Origin: Selenomonadaceae bacterium
Lineage (GTDB): Bacteria; Bacillota; Negativicutes; Selenomonadales; Selenomonadaceae
DNA length: 7,541 nucleotides
Direction: 5' to 3'
NCBI GenBank assembly: GCA_016280345.1
Contig: JAEEGN010000122.1
Span: forward strand, 1-7,541
In this document: positions 1 to 5,590 of the stretch, piece by piece
Layout: every line of letters starts with the position of its first letter
How positions within the stretch are numbered: the first letter of the stretch is position 1
The notes under the pieces: generated by a model
Databases searched by the model: none
The model's input: the letters and a program-made list of their open reading frames with translations, nothing else
What the model was told of the DNA's origin: nothing
Translations under genes and position numbers: made by a program

Positions 1-323
1 AGCATTTCCTTCGAGGGCGCCTCCCAGATATCGTCCGCCGGCTCGAACTCGTCGACGGCGAACGGAGCGCGGCTCTCCTGCCAGGCCACCAGGAACGCCT
101 GCGGCCCGGCCAGCCGCCGGAGCGCCGCCGCCAGCCCCGGCCGCTCCGCCGCGAAAATGATGCCGTCGGGATTCTTGATGCTGTCGTCCTCCGGTACGTC
201 CCGGAAAGTGGAAAAAGTACACTCCATCTGCTCCGGCAGCGGCGCCTTCCTGATATCCTCCGCCATCGCCGCCGGCAACCCTACCAGCCAAACCCTTCCC
301 TTGAACGTCATGGCGTACTTCAT
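1..323 (-). CDS. Partial protein, N-terminal part with possible degenerate receiver-like domain
   Basis: This minus-strand reading frame is open from an ATG at 321-323 to the left edge (107 complete codons), so its C-terminus is missing. The start MKYAMTFKGRVW follows a clear ribosome site (GAGGTGAGG, 4 bases before the ATG). The visible part has alternating strand- and helix-like stretches: a hydrophobic strand DGIIFAA near residue 53, a helix with an Ala/Leu-rich face (GLAAALRRLAG), a strand AFLVAW near 76, then ADDIWEAPSKEML near 95-107. This order resembles the second half of a response-regulator receiver fold, where the last piece would correspond to the usual GADDY-x-x-KP region, but I see no clear phospho-acceptor aspartate after the middle strand. 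Proteins of this kind often continue into PAS and GGDEF domains; that part lies outside the window. It is 60 bp downstream of the aminopeptidase gene and may be cotranscribed. The coding call is solid; the fold assignment is weak inference. Confidence 0.6.
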   Translation of the reverse strand, partial: MKYAMTFKGRVWLVGLPAAMAEDIRKAPLPEQMECTFSTFRDVPEDDSIKNPDGIIFAAERPGLAAALRRLAGPQAFLVAWQESRAPFAVDEFEPADDIWEAPSKEM

Positions 324-338
324 TTTCCTCACCTCATG

Positions 339-357
339 TCGGGAACGAATCGGGAAC
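339..357. repeat. Short direct repeat, 11-bp period
   Basis: The octamer TCGGGAAC occurs twice, at 339-346 and 350-357, so the copies are about one helical turn apart. They lie in the 60-bp gap between the aminopeptidase stop and the next start codon (minus-strand sense GTTCCCGA). Such spacing could suit a DNA-binding protein, but the repeat is short and may be chance. Confidence 0.3.
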
Positions 358-383
358 TTGTTGCAACCAAGAACAACGGCCCT

Positions 384-1622
384 TCAATCGAACGGCACGA
401 AATTCCCTTCGCGGAACACCGGGACCTCGCGGCCTTCCGCCGTGACGCCGTCAATGGTGAGATCGGCGGAGCCGATCATGAAATCCTCGTGGACCAGGGA
501 ATCGTTGACGCCCTTTTTCCGAAGCGTCAGCGAATCCAGCTCCTCGCCCCCCTCGAGGCAAGTGGGGTAGGCCTTGCCCAAAGCCAGGTGGCAGGCGGCG
601 TTCTCGTCGAACAGACCGTTGTAGAACAGCACGCCGCTACGCGAGATTGGGGAATCGAAGGGCACCAGCGCCGCCTCCCCCAGGCGGCAGGCGCCCTCGT
701 CCGTCTCCAGAAGGCTCTGCAGGAGCTCGCCGCCGCTGGACGCCTGGTAATCCACGACACGGCCCTCCCGGAAGGTGAGCCGCATCCCCTCGATGCGGCT
801 GCCGCCGTAAACCAGCGGTTTCGTCGCCGCCACCACGCCTTCGGTCCGGTCGCAGTGCGGCGCCGTATAGACCTCCTCCGTGGGCAGGTTAGCCACGAAG
901 GTCACGCCATCTGCCGCTTTCTCGGCTCCGCCCGCCCAGACGTGACCCTCCGGCAATCCCACCGTGAGGTCCGTCCCCAGGGAATTCGTATAGTGCAGGG
1001 CGGTGAAGCGCCGGCGATTCATGAAATCTGAAGCCCGCCGCAGGAAATACGCATGCGCCTGCCATCGCTTCAGCGCGCCGCCGTCGCCGTTCACCCGCAC
1101 CGCCGCCAGCACCTCCCGCCACAGGCGGATCGTCGCCTCCGCCGGGGGAAGATCAGGGAACACCTTGGCCGCCCAACGATCGGCGGGAACGGCGACCACG
1201 CACCAGCGGTTACGGTTCGCCATCAGCCGTGCCCGGTACTCGAGCAGGGCCTCACCGGTGGAACGCTGCGACGCCTGGAGGCGGTCCGTCCCAATGCCGC
1301 GGAAGGCGTCCGGGTCCCCCGCCAGCAAAGAAATGACCGCCGCTCCCTCAGCGGCGTTGTCATCGTAGAGCTTCTTCTTCCAGTCGGGGTACTCGTCAAA
1401 GACCTCCGCCGGTGCCAGCTCGAAGCGCAGGCGCGCGAACAGCTCGTCGCTCCAGCTCATCGTCACGTCACGTCCGCCGGCTTCATAAGCCGCCCGGGCC
1501 ACCCTCCGGGCAAAATCCGCCGCGTCCAGCGGCGCGTTCACCACCAGCGGCTGCCCCGGCTGCAGGTTCACCCCAGCGCGCACCACCAGGCGCGCGTAAT
1601 CATCCAGCATCTTCTCGTCCAA
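384..1622 (-). CDS. M29-family metallo-aminopeptidase (AmpS/aminopeptidase T type)
   Basis: Cytosolic co-catalytic metal aminopeptidase that removes N-terminal residues from peptides; M29 enzymes (Thermus AmpT, staphylococcal AmpS) bind two metal ions. I chose the TTG at 1620-1622 as start: it has a strong GGGAGG site (1632-1637) 9 bases upstream and gives 412 residues beginning MDEKMLDDYARL, close to the family length. In this numbering the family's metal ligands fall at Glu250 (PTEEV), Glu316 (LGEAALV), His345 (ENAACHLALG), His378 and Asp380 (HEDFMIGS), with the conserved catalytic-type Tyr352 (KAYPTC). The set appears complete, so the enzyme should be active. An in-frame ATG at 1664 would add 14 residues but has an AAGG only 1 base away, a poor spacing. 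The gene lies 95 bp downstream of the SRAP stop, separated by an AT-rich patch that may hold its own promoter. Substrate preference cannot be read from sequence. Confidence 0.93.
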   Translation of the reverse strand: MDEKMLDDYARLVVRAGVNLQPGQPLVVNAPLDAADFARRVARAAYEAGGRDVTMSWSDELFARLRFELAPAEVFDEYPDWKKKLYDDNAAEGAAVISLLAGDPDAFRGIGTDRLQASQRSTGEALLEYRARLMANRNRWCVVAVPADRWAAKVFPDLPPAEATIRLWREVLAAVRVNGDGGALKRWQAHAYFLRRASDFMNRRRFTALHYTNSLGTDLTVGLPEGHVWAGGAEKAADGVTFVANLPTEEVYTAPHCDRTEGVVAATKPLVYGGSRIEGMRLTFREGRVVDYQASSGGELLQSLLETDEGACRLGEAALVPFDSPISRSGVLFYNGLFDENAACHLALGKAYPTCLEGGEELDSLTLRKKGVNDSLVHEDFMIGSADLTIDGVTAEGREVPVFREGNFVPFD

Positions 1623-1659
1623 ATCCGTCGGCCTCCCAGCCCTTGCATTGATGTAATGA

Positions 1660-1690
1660 ATCATACCTTATATCTTTATATTTTTCTCCA
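1660..1690 (-). promoter_or_regulatory. AT-rich patch, possible promoter of the aminopeptidase gene
   Basis: In an otherwise GC-rich window the stretch 1660-1690 is strikingly AT-rich. On the minus strand it contains TATAAG (1672-1667) and TATGAT (1665-1660), both acceptable -10 hexamers 38-45 bp upstream of the TTG start. I find no convincing -35 hexamer at 16-18 bp from either, so this is only a candidate. If TATGAT were the real -10, the ATG at 1664 would lie within the promoter and could not be the start. Confidence 0.25.
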
Positions 1691-1717
1691 TCCCATCGCG
1701 TTTTTCCTGCTGATGGA

Positions 1718-2314
1718 TTATTTTTCCTGTTCCCACGCGTCTTCTTCCCACAAGCAGAGCTGCTCCGCTGAAACCGCCCGGCGGACAGGAACCATGGTCC
1801 TGTCCAGAAGAGCCTGGGCCCGCTCCCCGGAGGAAAGCCAATCACCGATGTATTCCTCGGGGATTCGCAACGGCATCCGGTCATGGATTGGCTTCACCGT
1901 CTCGTCGGCGGGCCCGGTGAGGATCACGAAGCGCCCGCCCCCCGCGTCCTCCCGGTAAACGCCGGCCAGGAACAGGACGCTGCCGTCCTTCCCGCTAAAC
2001 GTGACCTTATGCCGTCCGCGGTCCCATTCAAAAAAGCAGGACGCCGGCAGCAGGCAGCGCCGGTTTCGGAACAGGCGGCAGAAAGCCGGCTTCTCCCCGA
2101 CCGTCTCCCGGCGGGCGTTGATGACGCGTCTCCCGCCCATCGGCCAGCCCCAGATCATAGGAATTACCACCGGCAACGGATTGCCCGCGAGCAGGACGGG
2201 CGCCGCCTCTCCCGGGCGGATATCGCCCACCCGCAGGATGCCGGCGTCCGGGCTGAGGCAGTGACTCGTCAGCCAGCGATTCACCCGCTCGTCGACGCCG
2301 TATCGTCCGCACAT
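1718..2314 (-). CDS. SRAP-family protein (YedK/HMCES type), abasic-site DNA-protein crosslinker
   Basis: SRAP proteins bind abasic sites in single-stranded DNA and shield them by a covalent thiazolidine bond through the amino group and thiol of the N-terminal cysteine, which is exposed once Met1 is removed. All the hallmark positions are visible in this 198-residue protein: Cys2 (MCGRYG), Asn66 and Glu70 (INARRET), the FFEW strand with Glu96, and His144 (PIHDRMP). Length is at the short end of the usual 200-230 range but no core motif is missing. The start codon overlaps the stop of the nitroreductase gene (TAATG), indicating translational coupling, and an AGGTGA site lies 10 bases before the ATG. 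I see no LexA-type operator directly upstream, so if it is damage-induced the control must act at the operon promoter. Function of the family is well established; the physiological role here is inference. Confidence 0.95.
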   Translation of the reverse strand: MCGRYGVDERVNRWLTSHCLSPDAGILRVGDIRPGEAAPVLLAGNPLPVVIPMIWGWPMGGRRVINARRETVGEKPAFCRLFRNRRCLLPASCFFEWDRGRHKVTFSGKDGSVLFLAGVYREDAGGGRFVILTGPADETVKPIHDRMPLRIPEEYIGDWLSSGERAQALLDRTMVPVRRAVSAEQLCLWEEDAWEQEK

Positions 2315-2907
2315 TATACGAACGTCACCTCGTTGCCCTTGCGCGCCAGCGGGGCACGGACAGGCAGGCCGTCCTCCGTCGCGGCATAGCCCAGGACCAT
2401 CGCGCCGTAAACGCGCTCCTCCTCTTTCAGCCCGAGCCCGCGCAGGTACGCCAGCAGCGACGGCTCCTCATTCAGCCAGTAAAGCTGGTTGATGTAGCAG
2501 CTCCCGAGGTCCAGCGCGTTGGCCGCGACCATCATGTTCTCGATGGCCGCCACGGTATCGGCCATATTGTTGCCATAGTCCTTCCGGTTAGCGACGATGA
2601 TGAGAACCGGCGCATGATAGCTGAACGCATAACCGCCCTTCTTCGACAGGAGAATGGAATTCCGCAGGCTGGGATAGGTGCTTTCGTCCGCCTCCATCCC
2701 GGCGAAGGCGGACTCCGCCAGCGCGTTGAGCTTCCCCAGCGCCGCCACGTCCCGCACGATGAAGAAATGGTTCATCTGGTTGTTGCCGCCGCTCGGCGCG
2801 AAACGCCCCGCCTCAATCACCCGCTTCACCTTTTCGGGTTCCACCGCATCGGGCCGGTACTTACGCGTACTCCGCCGGGTAAGGATGGCCTCGAAAGCGT
2901 CCATCAT
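2314..2907 (-). CDS. Nitroreductase-family FMN oxidoreductase
   Basis: A 197-residue member of the FMN-dependent nitroreductase family, which uses NAD(P)H to reduce nitro groups, quinones or other acceptors; the natural substrate is usually unknown. The N-terminal RRSTRKY motif (11-17) contributes to FMN phosphate binding and APSGGNNQ (37-44) forms the second flavin contact. The ENMMVAANALDLGSCYIN segment (123-140) is the typical central helix and turn, and a basic ARKG near 188-191 closes the flavin site in related proteins. Members are dimers with the flavin at the interface. Two adjacent ATGs (2907 and 2904) follow a strong AAGGAGGAG site; the first overlaps the upstream stop as ATGA, the second gives the more usual spacing. 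The gene is translationally coupled to its neighbours on both sides. It lies between a membrane protein and an SRAP protein, which hints at stress or detoxification but proves nothing. Confidence 0.93.
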   Translation of the reverse strand: MMDAFEAILTRRSTRKYRPDAVEPEKVKRVIEAGRFAPSGGNNQMNHFFIVRDVAALGKLNALAESAFAGMEADESTYPSLRNSILLSKKGGYAFSYHAPVLIIVANRKDYGNNMADTVAAIENMMVAANALDLGSCYINQLYWLNEEPSLLAYLRGLGLKEEERVYGAMVLGYAATEDGLPVRAPLARKGNEVTFV

Positions 2908-3632
2908 CTGACTCCTCCTTCATATCGCTTGCCGGCACTGCCCCGGCTTCTTCCCCCTTCGTGCCAAAGCCGCGTGACCTCGGCAACCCCCTTGTGCCTG
3001 ATGTCCCGCGGCTCGAACCGCAGCCATTGATACACCATCTGCAGCACCATACCCGCACCTACCGTACTGAGCAGCGTCCCGATGCCCACCGGTCCGCCGA
3101 GCAGCCAGCCGGCGAGCAATACCGCCGCCCACAGCAGGATCTGCACCGCCCCGATGGGCAGCCGCGACAACCGTTTTCCCAGTCCCACCAGCAGCGCGTC
3201 CCGCGGTCCGCAGCCCTGACCTTCTCTCATATAGAAGAACATCCCCAGCGCCATGAAGACAAAGCCCGCCATCATTACCGCTACCCCCACCAACAGACTC
3301 TGGTTCTCGGGCAGCGGATTCAGCGCATTGAACATCTGGACGAAATTCCCCGTCAACAGCGCGTCGATGACCGTACCATAGCCGATCCGCTCCTTCATCG
3401 CCAAATCGATGAAAAGGATTGTCACGGCCAACGCCGTCATGGCCAGCCCGTAGTTCAGCGGCGTATGGCGGGCGATGCCCATGCCCAGGCAATCCCAGGG
3501 CGCCAGGCCAATATTGGCGTAGATGGTCAGATGGACTCCGAAGGCGAAGACGAGCAGCCCCGCCGCGATTCGGAACCACTGGCGGACAATCACCCGCCGC
3601 CCGGCCGGGGAATCATCTCCGGTGCACGCCAT
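2904..3632 (-). CDS. YczE/YyaS/YitT-type integral membrane protein
   Basis: A 242-residue polytopic inner-membrane protein of the family that includes Bacillus YczE; its molecular function is not established. Hydrophobic segments are visible at about 20-39, 61-78, 112-133, 158-179 and 182-203, with a weaker one at 84-102. The diagnostic motifs are GLAPWDCLGMGI (42-53), GCGPRDALLVGL (140-151), LAGWLLGGPVGIGTLL (173-188). The two halves resemble each other: the PWD and PRD motifs are matched, and the YGTVIDALLTGNFVQM and IGTLLSTVGAGMVLQM segments end each half in the same way, so it looks like an internal duplication. The C-terminal tail (about 205-242) is basic and hydrophilic and should lie in the cytoplasm. 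The ATG is 3 bp after the DUF2284 stop with an AAGGGAG ribosome site, so the two genes are cotranscribed. The role may be transport of a small molecule, but that is a guess. Confidence 0.88.
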   Translation of the reverse strand: MACTGDDSPAGRRVIVRQWFRIAAGLLVFAFGVHLTIYANIGLAPWDCLGMGIARHTPLNYGLAMTALAVTILFIDLAMKERIGYGTVIDALLTGNFVQMFNALNPLPENQSLLVGVAVMMAGFVFMALGMFFYMREGQGCGPRDALLVGLGKRLSRLPIGAVQILLWAAVLLAGWLLGGPVGIGTLLSTVGAGMVLQMVYQWLRFEPRDIRHKGVAEVTRLWHEGGRSRGSAGKRYEGGVR

Positions 3633-3635
3633 AGG

Positions 3636-4265
3636 TCACGCTCCCTTCCCGCCCGCGTCCGTCGTCTTCCCATCTCCCAGCCCGGCCGCTTCCCAGACCT
3701 CCCCGGGAACCGGCGCCGCGGAAAGAATGCCGTGAATCAACGTAAAATAGTCTGGCAGGCGTTCCCGACACCACAGGATCTCGATTCCGAACAGATCCTG
3801 CGTGATGGCCGTGAGATCGAAGCCGAAAGCGTCCAGCGAATAGCGCATCTGATCCGGCTGGCGGCAGGGCTGCCCCGCTTCCCGGGCGCAGGGATCGCAC
3901 CGATGACAGCCGCCGGATGACAGGGAAAGGCTGCCCGGTACCCGCTCCTCCATCTCCCGAAGCCGTTCCTCCAGCTCGAATTTCACCTGGGACACGATAT
4001 TCCAGCCCATCGTCTTCATCTTCTCCGGCGTATCCGCCGCCCGGATTGTCCCGTCGTCCAGGAAAATCCGGGCGCAGAGCAGGTTCGCCCAGGCGTAGGG
4101 CGCCAGGAAATCGTCCACGTCAAAGGAAAGGGGCGGGCACGACCACCGCGCCTCGTAGCGCGGGCACTCTCGGCAACAGGCCAGAAACCGTTCCCGGTCC
4201 TGGTACGTCCGCCGGAACCGTTCCATCTCGATTGGCCTCGTTCGATACTCCAGCTGAAATCCCAT
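3636..4265 (-). CDS. DUF2284-type cysteine-rich predicted metal-binding protein
   Basis: A soluble 209-residue protein of a family annotated only as predicted metal-binding. Ten cysteines are present. One group is Cys30, Cys31, Cys34 and Cys43 in a CCxxC...WSCPP arrangement; the second is Cys120, Cys123, Cys126 and Cys134 in CHRCDPC...PC, followed by the conserved QMRYSLDAFGFDL. The spacing suggests an iron-sulfur cluster or a zinc site, which I infer rather than see. The frame extends upstream to an ATG at 4421, but the start at 4263-4265 is preferred: GGGAGGTGAGG lies just upstream and the family begins there (MGFQLEYRTR); the extra 52 residues overlap the divergent promoter region and look non-coding. 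It is the first gene of the tight minus-strand operon, 3 bp upstream of the YczE-type gene. It could supply electrons or metal to the downstream nitroreductase, but nothing in the sequence shows it. Confidence 0.88.
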   Translation of the reverse strand: MGFQLEYRTRPIEMERFRRTYQDRERFLACCRECPRYEARWSCPPLSFDVDDFLAPYAWANLLCARIFLDDGTIRAADTPEKMKTMGWNIVSQVKFELEERLREMEERVPGSLSLSSGGCHRCDPCAREAGQPCRQPDQMRYSLDAFGFDLTAITQDLFGIEILWCRERLPDYFTLIHGILSAAPVPGEVWEAAGLGDGKTTDAGGKGA

Positions 4266-4343
4266 GTCCTCACCTCCCGCCCATGATAGCGCCCGTTCAT
4301 GAAGAAGAAATGAGAACGCCCGAGCAGCGCGACGCGAAAAACC

Positions 4344-4372
4344 GCGACAAACGACGCCAATTGCGTTATAAT
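4344..4372 (+). promoter_or_regulatory. Sigma-70-type promoter of the HExxH-protein gene
   Basis: A perfect -10 hexamer TATAAT (4367-4372) sits 17 bp after GCGACA (4344-4349), which matches four of six -35 positions. Transcription would start near 4379 and leave a leader of about 67 bases before the ATG at 4446. The leader can fold a small hairpin (GGCGA 4388-4392 with TCGCC 4400-4404). The same AT-rich core reads TATTAT on the other strand and could also serve the divergent operon, though I find no good -35 for that direction. Confidence 0.6.
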
Positions 4373-4382
4373 ATCCATAAGC

Positions 4383-4407
4383 CCCGGGGCGACACAGCTT
4401 CGCCGGG
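4383..4407 (+). other. Leader hairpin, weak
   Basis: In the 5' leader, GGCGA (4388-4392) pairs with TCGCC (4400-4404) across a 7-base loop, and CCC (4383-4385) can pair with GGG (4405-4407) across a two-G bulge. No run of T follows, so it is not a terminator. It is 38 bp upstream of the start codon and does not cover the ribosome site. It may have no function. Confidence 0.2.
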
Positions 4408-4445
4408 ATGGGCGATTCCAAAGAAAACGAGGGAGGAAACGCGTC

Positions 4446-5300
4446 ATGAAAATCAAGGCATCAACCGGACCTTACGAATCCGCCGCCGACTACCTGCGGC
4501 ACCGCTATGAAATACCGGAGGATCTGCCGCAGCTGCCGCTGGAGGATGAACCCTTCACTGCCGTCTGGCAGGAAACGTCGGGAAAAGCCGTCCTCGACTT
4601 TCTGGCGAACGAATTCGACCTTCCTGCCTTCGACTTCGACTGGGAAAGGACCGGCTCGCTGCGGATTACCTTTGCCAACACGCTGGGCGGTCGCCTGCCG
4701 GTCATCATGACCGCCGACCATCAGGACTTCTGCAACCTCGACGCCCTCCTCAACGCCCGACAGGCGGCGCAGGAAATCCCGCTGACAGTCAACGCCTTCA
4801 CGATGCAGACGCGGGCCCCGGGGGTTGCCCGCCACCGCGTCCTGCTGCTGAACCGCGCCCCCTACAGCAACATCCCCGCCGAAGTCCTGGGCCTCTCCGG
4901 GGACGACTGGCTCGATCGCTCCCACCGGCTGCGGCAGCGCCATGAATGCGCCCATTACGAGACATTGCGGATCTTCGGTGGAATGCGGAACCACGCCCTC
5001 GACGAAATCCTCGCCGACGCCCTGGGGCAGATCGCCGCCTTCGGAAACTTCGACGCCAACCGCCAGCGCGTCTTCTTCGGACTCACCCGGGGCAAGAACA
5101 CCTGCACCGGACGCCTGTCCTTCTACTGCCGCGACCTGAAGGAATCCGACCGCCCCCTGATCTACCAGGCCGTGGACACGGTCCTGGACACCGTCGCCGA
5201 CGAGGTGAACGGCCTCCTGGCGAAAAAAGCGGACGACACCGCCCTGCTCACGACACTGGCCGGCACGAGCCTCGCCCGCCGCCTGGAATTGCTGGACTGA
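4446..5300 (+). CDS. Uncharacterised protein with HExxH zinc-peptidase-like motif
   Basis: A 284-residue soluble protein I cannot name with certainty; the central block recalls an uncharacterised family also seen in cyanobacteria (possibly DUF7005, from memory). The core is RHECAHYETLRIFGGM near 165-180, containing HECAH (166-170), a fit to the zinc-binding HExxH signature, followed at 187-191 by EILAD, where Glu187 is well placed to be the third ligand as in gluzincins (HExxH ... ExxxD). The NHALDEILADALG helix is the kind of conserved second helix seen in such folds. No signal peptide or membrane segment is present, so it acts in the cytoplasm. Residues 1-160 contain no domain I recognise, and 200-284 end in helical segments. 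The start is clear: GAGGGAGG lies 9 bases before the ATG. It is monocistronic: its own promoter upstream, a strong terminator downstream. Peptidase activity is inference from the motif alone. Confidence 0.85.
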   Translation: MKIKASTGPYESAADYLRHRYEIPEDLPQLPLEDEPFTAVWQETSGKAVLDFLANEFDLPAFDFDWERTGSLRITFANTLGGRLPVIMTADHQDFCNLDALLNARQAAQEIPLTVNAFTMQTRAPGVARHRVLLLNRAPYSNIPAEVLGLSGDDWLDRSHRLRQRHECAHYETLRIFGGMRNHALDEILADALGQIAAFGNFDANRQRVFFGLTRGKNTCTGRLSFYCRDLKESDRPLIYQAVDTVLDTVADEVNGLLAKKADDTALLTTLAGTSLARRLELLD

Positions 5301-5369
5301 CGCCAAAAAAGTCCCCCTCTTCCCGCCCGTCCAGGGATTTCACCATATAATTATTCAACTGTTTTTATG

Positions 5370-5408
5370 AAACCTGTCAGAGAAACCGCCGTTTCCTGAC
5401 AGGTTTTT
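5370..5408 (+). terminator. Intrinsic terminator of the HExxH-protein gene
   Basis: A long hairpin starts 69 bp after the stop: AAACCTGTCAG (5370-5380) pairs perfectly with CTGACAGGTTT (5396-5406), then after a single bulged A the stem continues with GAAAC (5382-5386) and GTTTC (5391-5395) around a CGCC loop. A T5 run (5404-5408) ends it. There is no comparable T run on the minus strand, so it terminates rightward transcription. Confidence 0.88.
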
Positions 5409-5454
5409 GTCTTTCCCTTCCGTCGACACCGGGGCAAGAACCGCAAGGGGAGAA

Positions 5455-5472
5455 TTGTTTCACGTGAAACAA
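5455..5472. promoter_or_regulatory. parS site (ParB/Spo0J binding)
   Basis: TGTTTCACGTGAAACA at 5456-5471 matches the Bacillus-type parS consensus TGTTNCACGTGAAACA at every position, and flanking T and A extend the palindrome to 18 bp. ParB loads onto this sequence as a CTP-dependent clamp and recruits SMC and ParA for chromosome segregation. Placement in a gap between convergent genes is free of coding constraint. In most bacteria such sites cluster around the replication origin. Confidence 0.93.
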
Positions 5473-5590
5473 CCGACATTCCTCTCCGGAAACATGAAGG
5501 TTTGCGCCGGGCGAAATGCGGCGTCGCACCTTCCATAGCCCAGCGTTCACGGCATTCCGCTGGCCTGTCGCTCTCTTCAGAGAGGCTTAC

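Larger units (their letters stand above)
5301..5590. other. Convergent intergenic region, terminator plus parS, no gene
   Basis: This 290-bp gap lies between the ends of two convergent genes. It holds the terminator and the parS palindrome listed separately. Downstream of the deoC stop there are two weak inverted repeats (CCAGCG 5540-5545 with CGCTGG 5558-5563; CTCTCT 5570-5575 with AGAGAG 5578-5583), without T runs, so a clear deoC terminator is not visible. A 61-codon minus-strand frame crosses both the hairpin and parS and has no ribosome site; I do not consider it a gene. Confidence 0.7.

Noticed and set aside
2319..2336. CGAAC...GTTG near the SRAP start as a possible LexA operator
   Set aside because: The half-sites are 8 bp apart rather than 4 and the second is imperfect, and the position is inside the upstream nitroreductase gene.
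2961..3920. Open plus-strand frame of 319 codons across the YczE-type and DUF2284 genes
   Set aside because: It crosses two well-supported genes antisense, is dominated by Arg, Gln, His and Pro, and shows no domain or ribosome site.
4266..4421. N-terminal extension of the DUF2284 frame to an upstream ATG
   Set aside because: It overlaps the divergent promoter, has no good ribosome site, and the downstream ATG at 4265 has a strong one.
4461..5306. Long open frame of 281 codons on the minus strand opposite the HExxH gene
   Set aside because: It is a mirror of the GC-rich codon use of the real gene. It has no ribosome site, is rich in Gly, Val and Gln in a low-complexity manner, and the plus-strand frame has promoter, ribosome site, motif and terminator.
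5351..5536. 61-codon minus-strand frame in the intergenic region
   Set aside because: It runs through the terminator hairpin and parS, so its open state is explained by those elements and chance.
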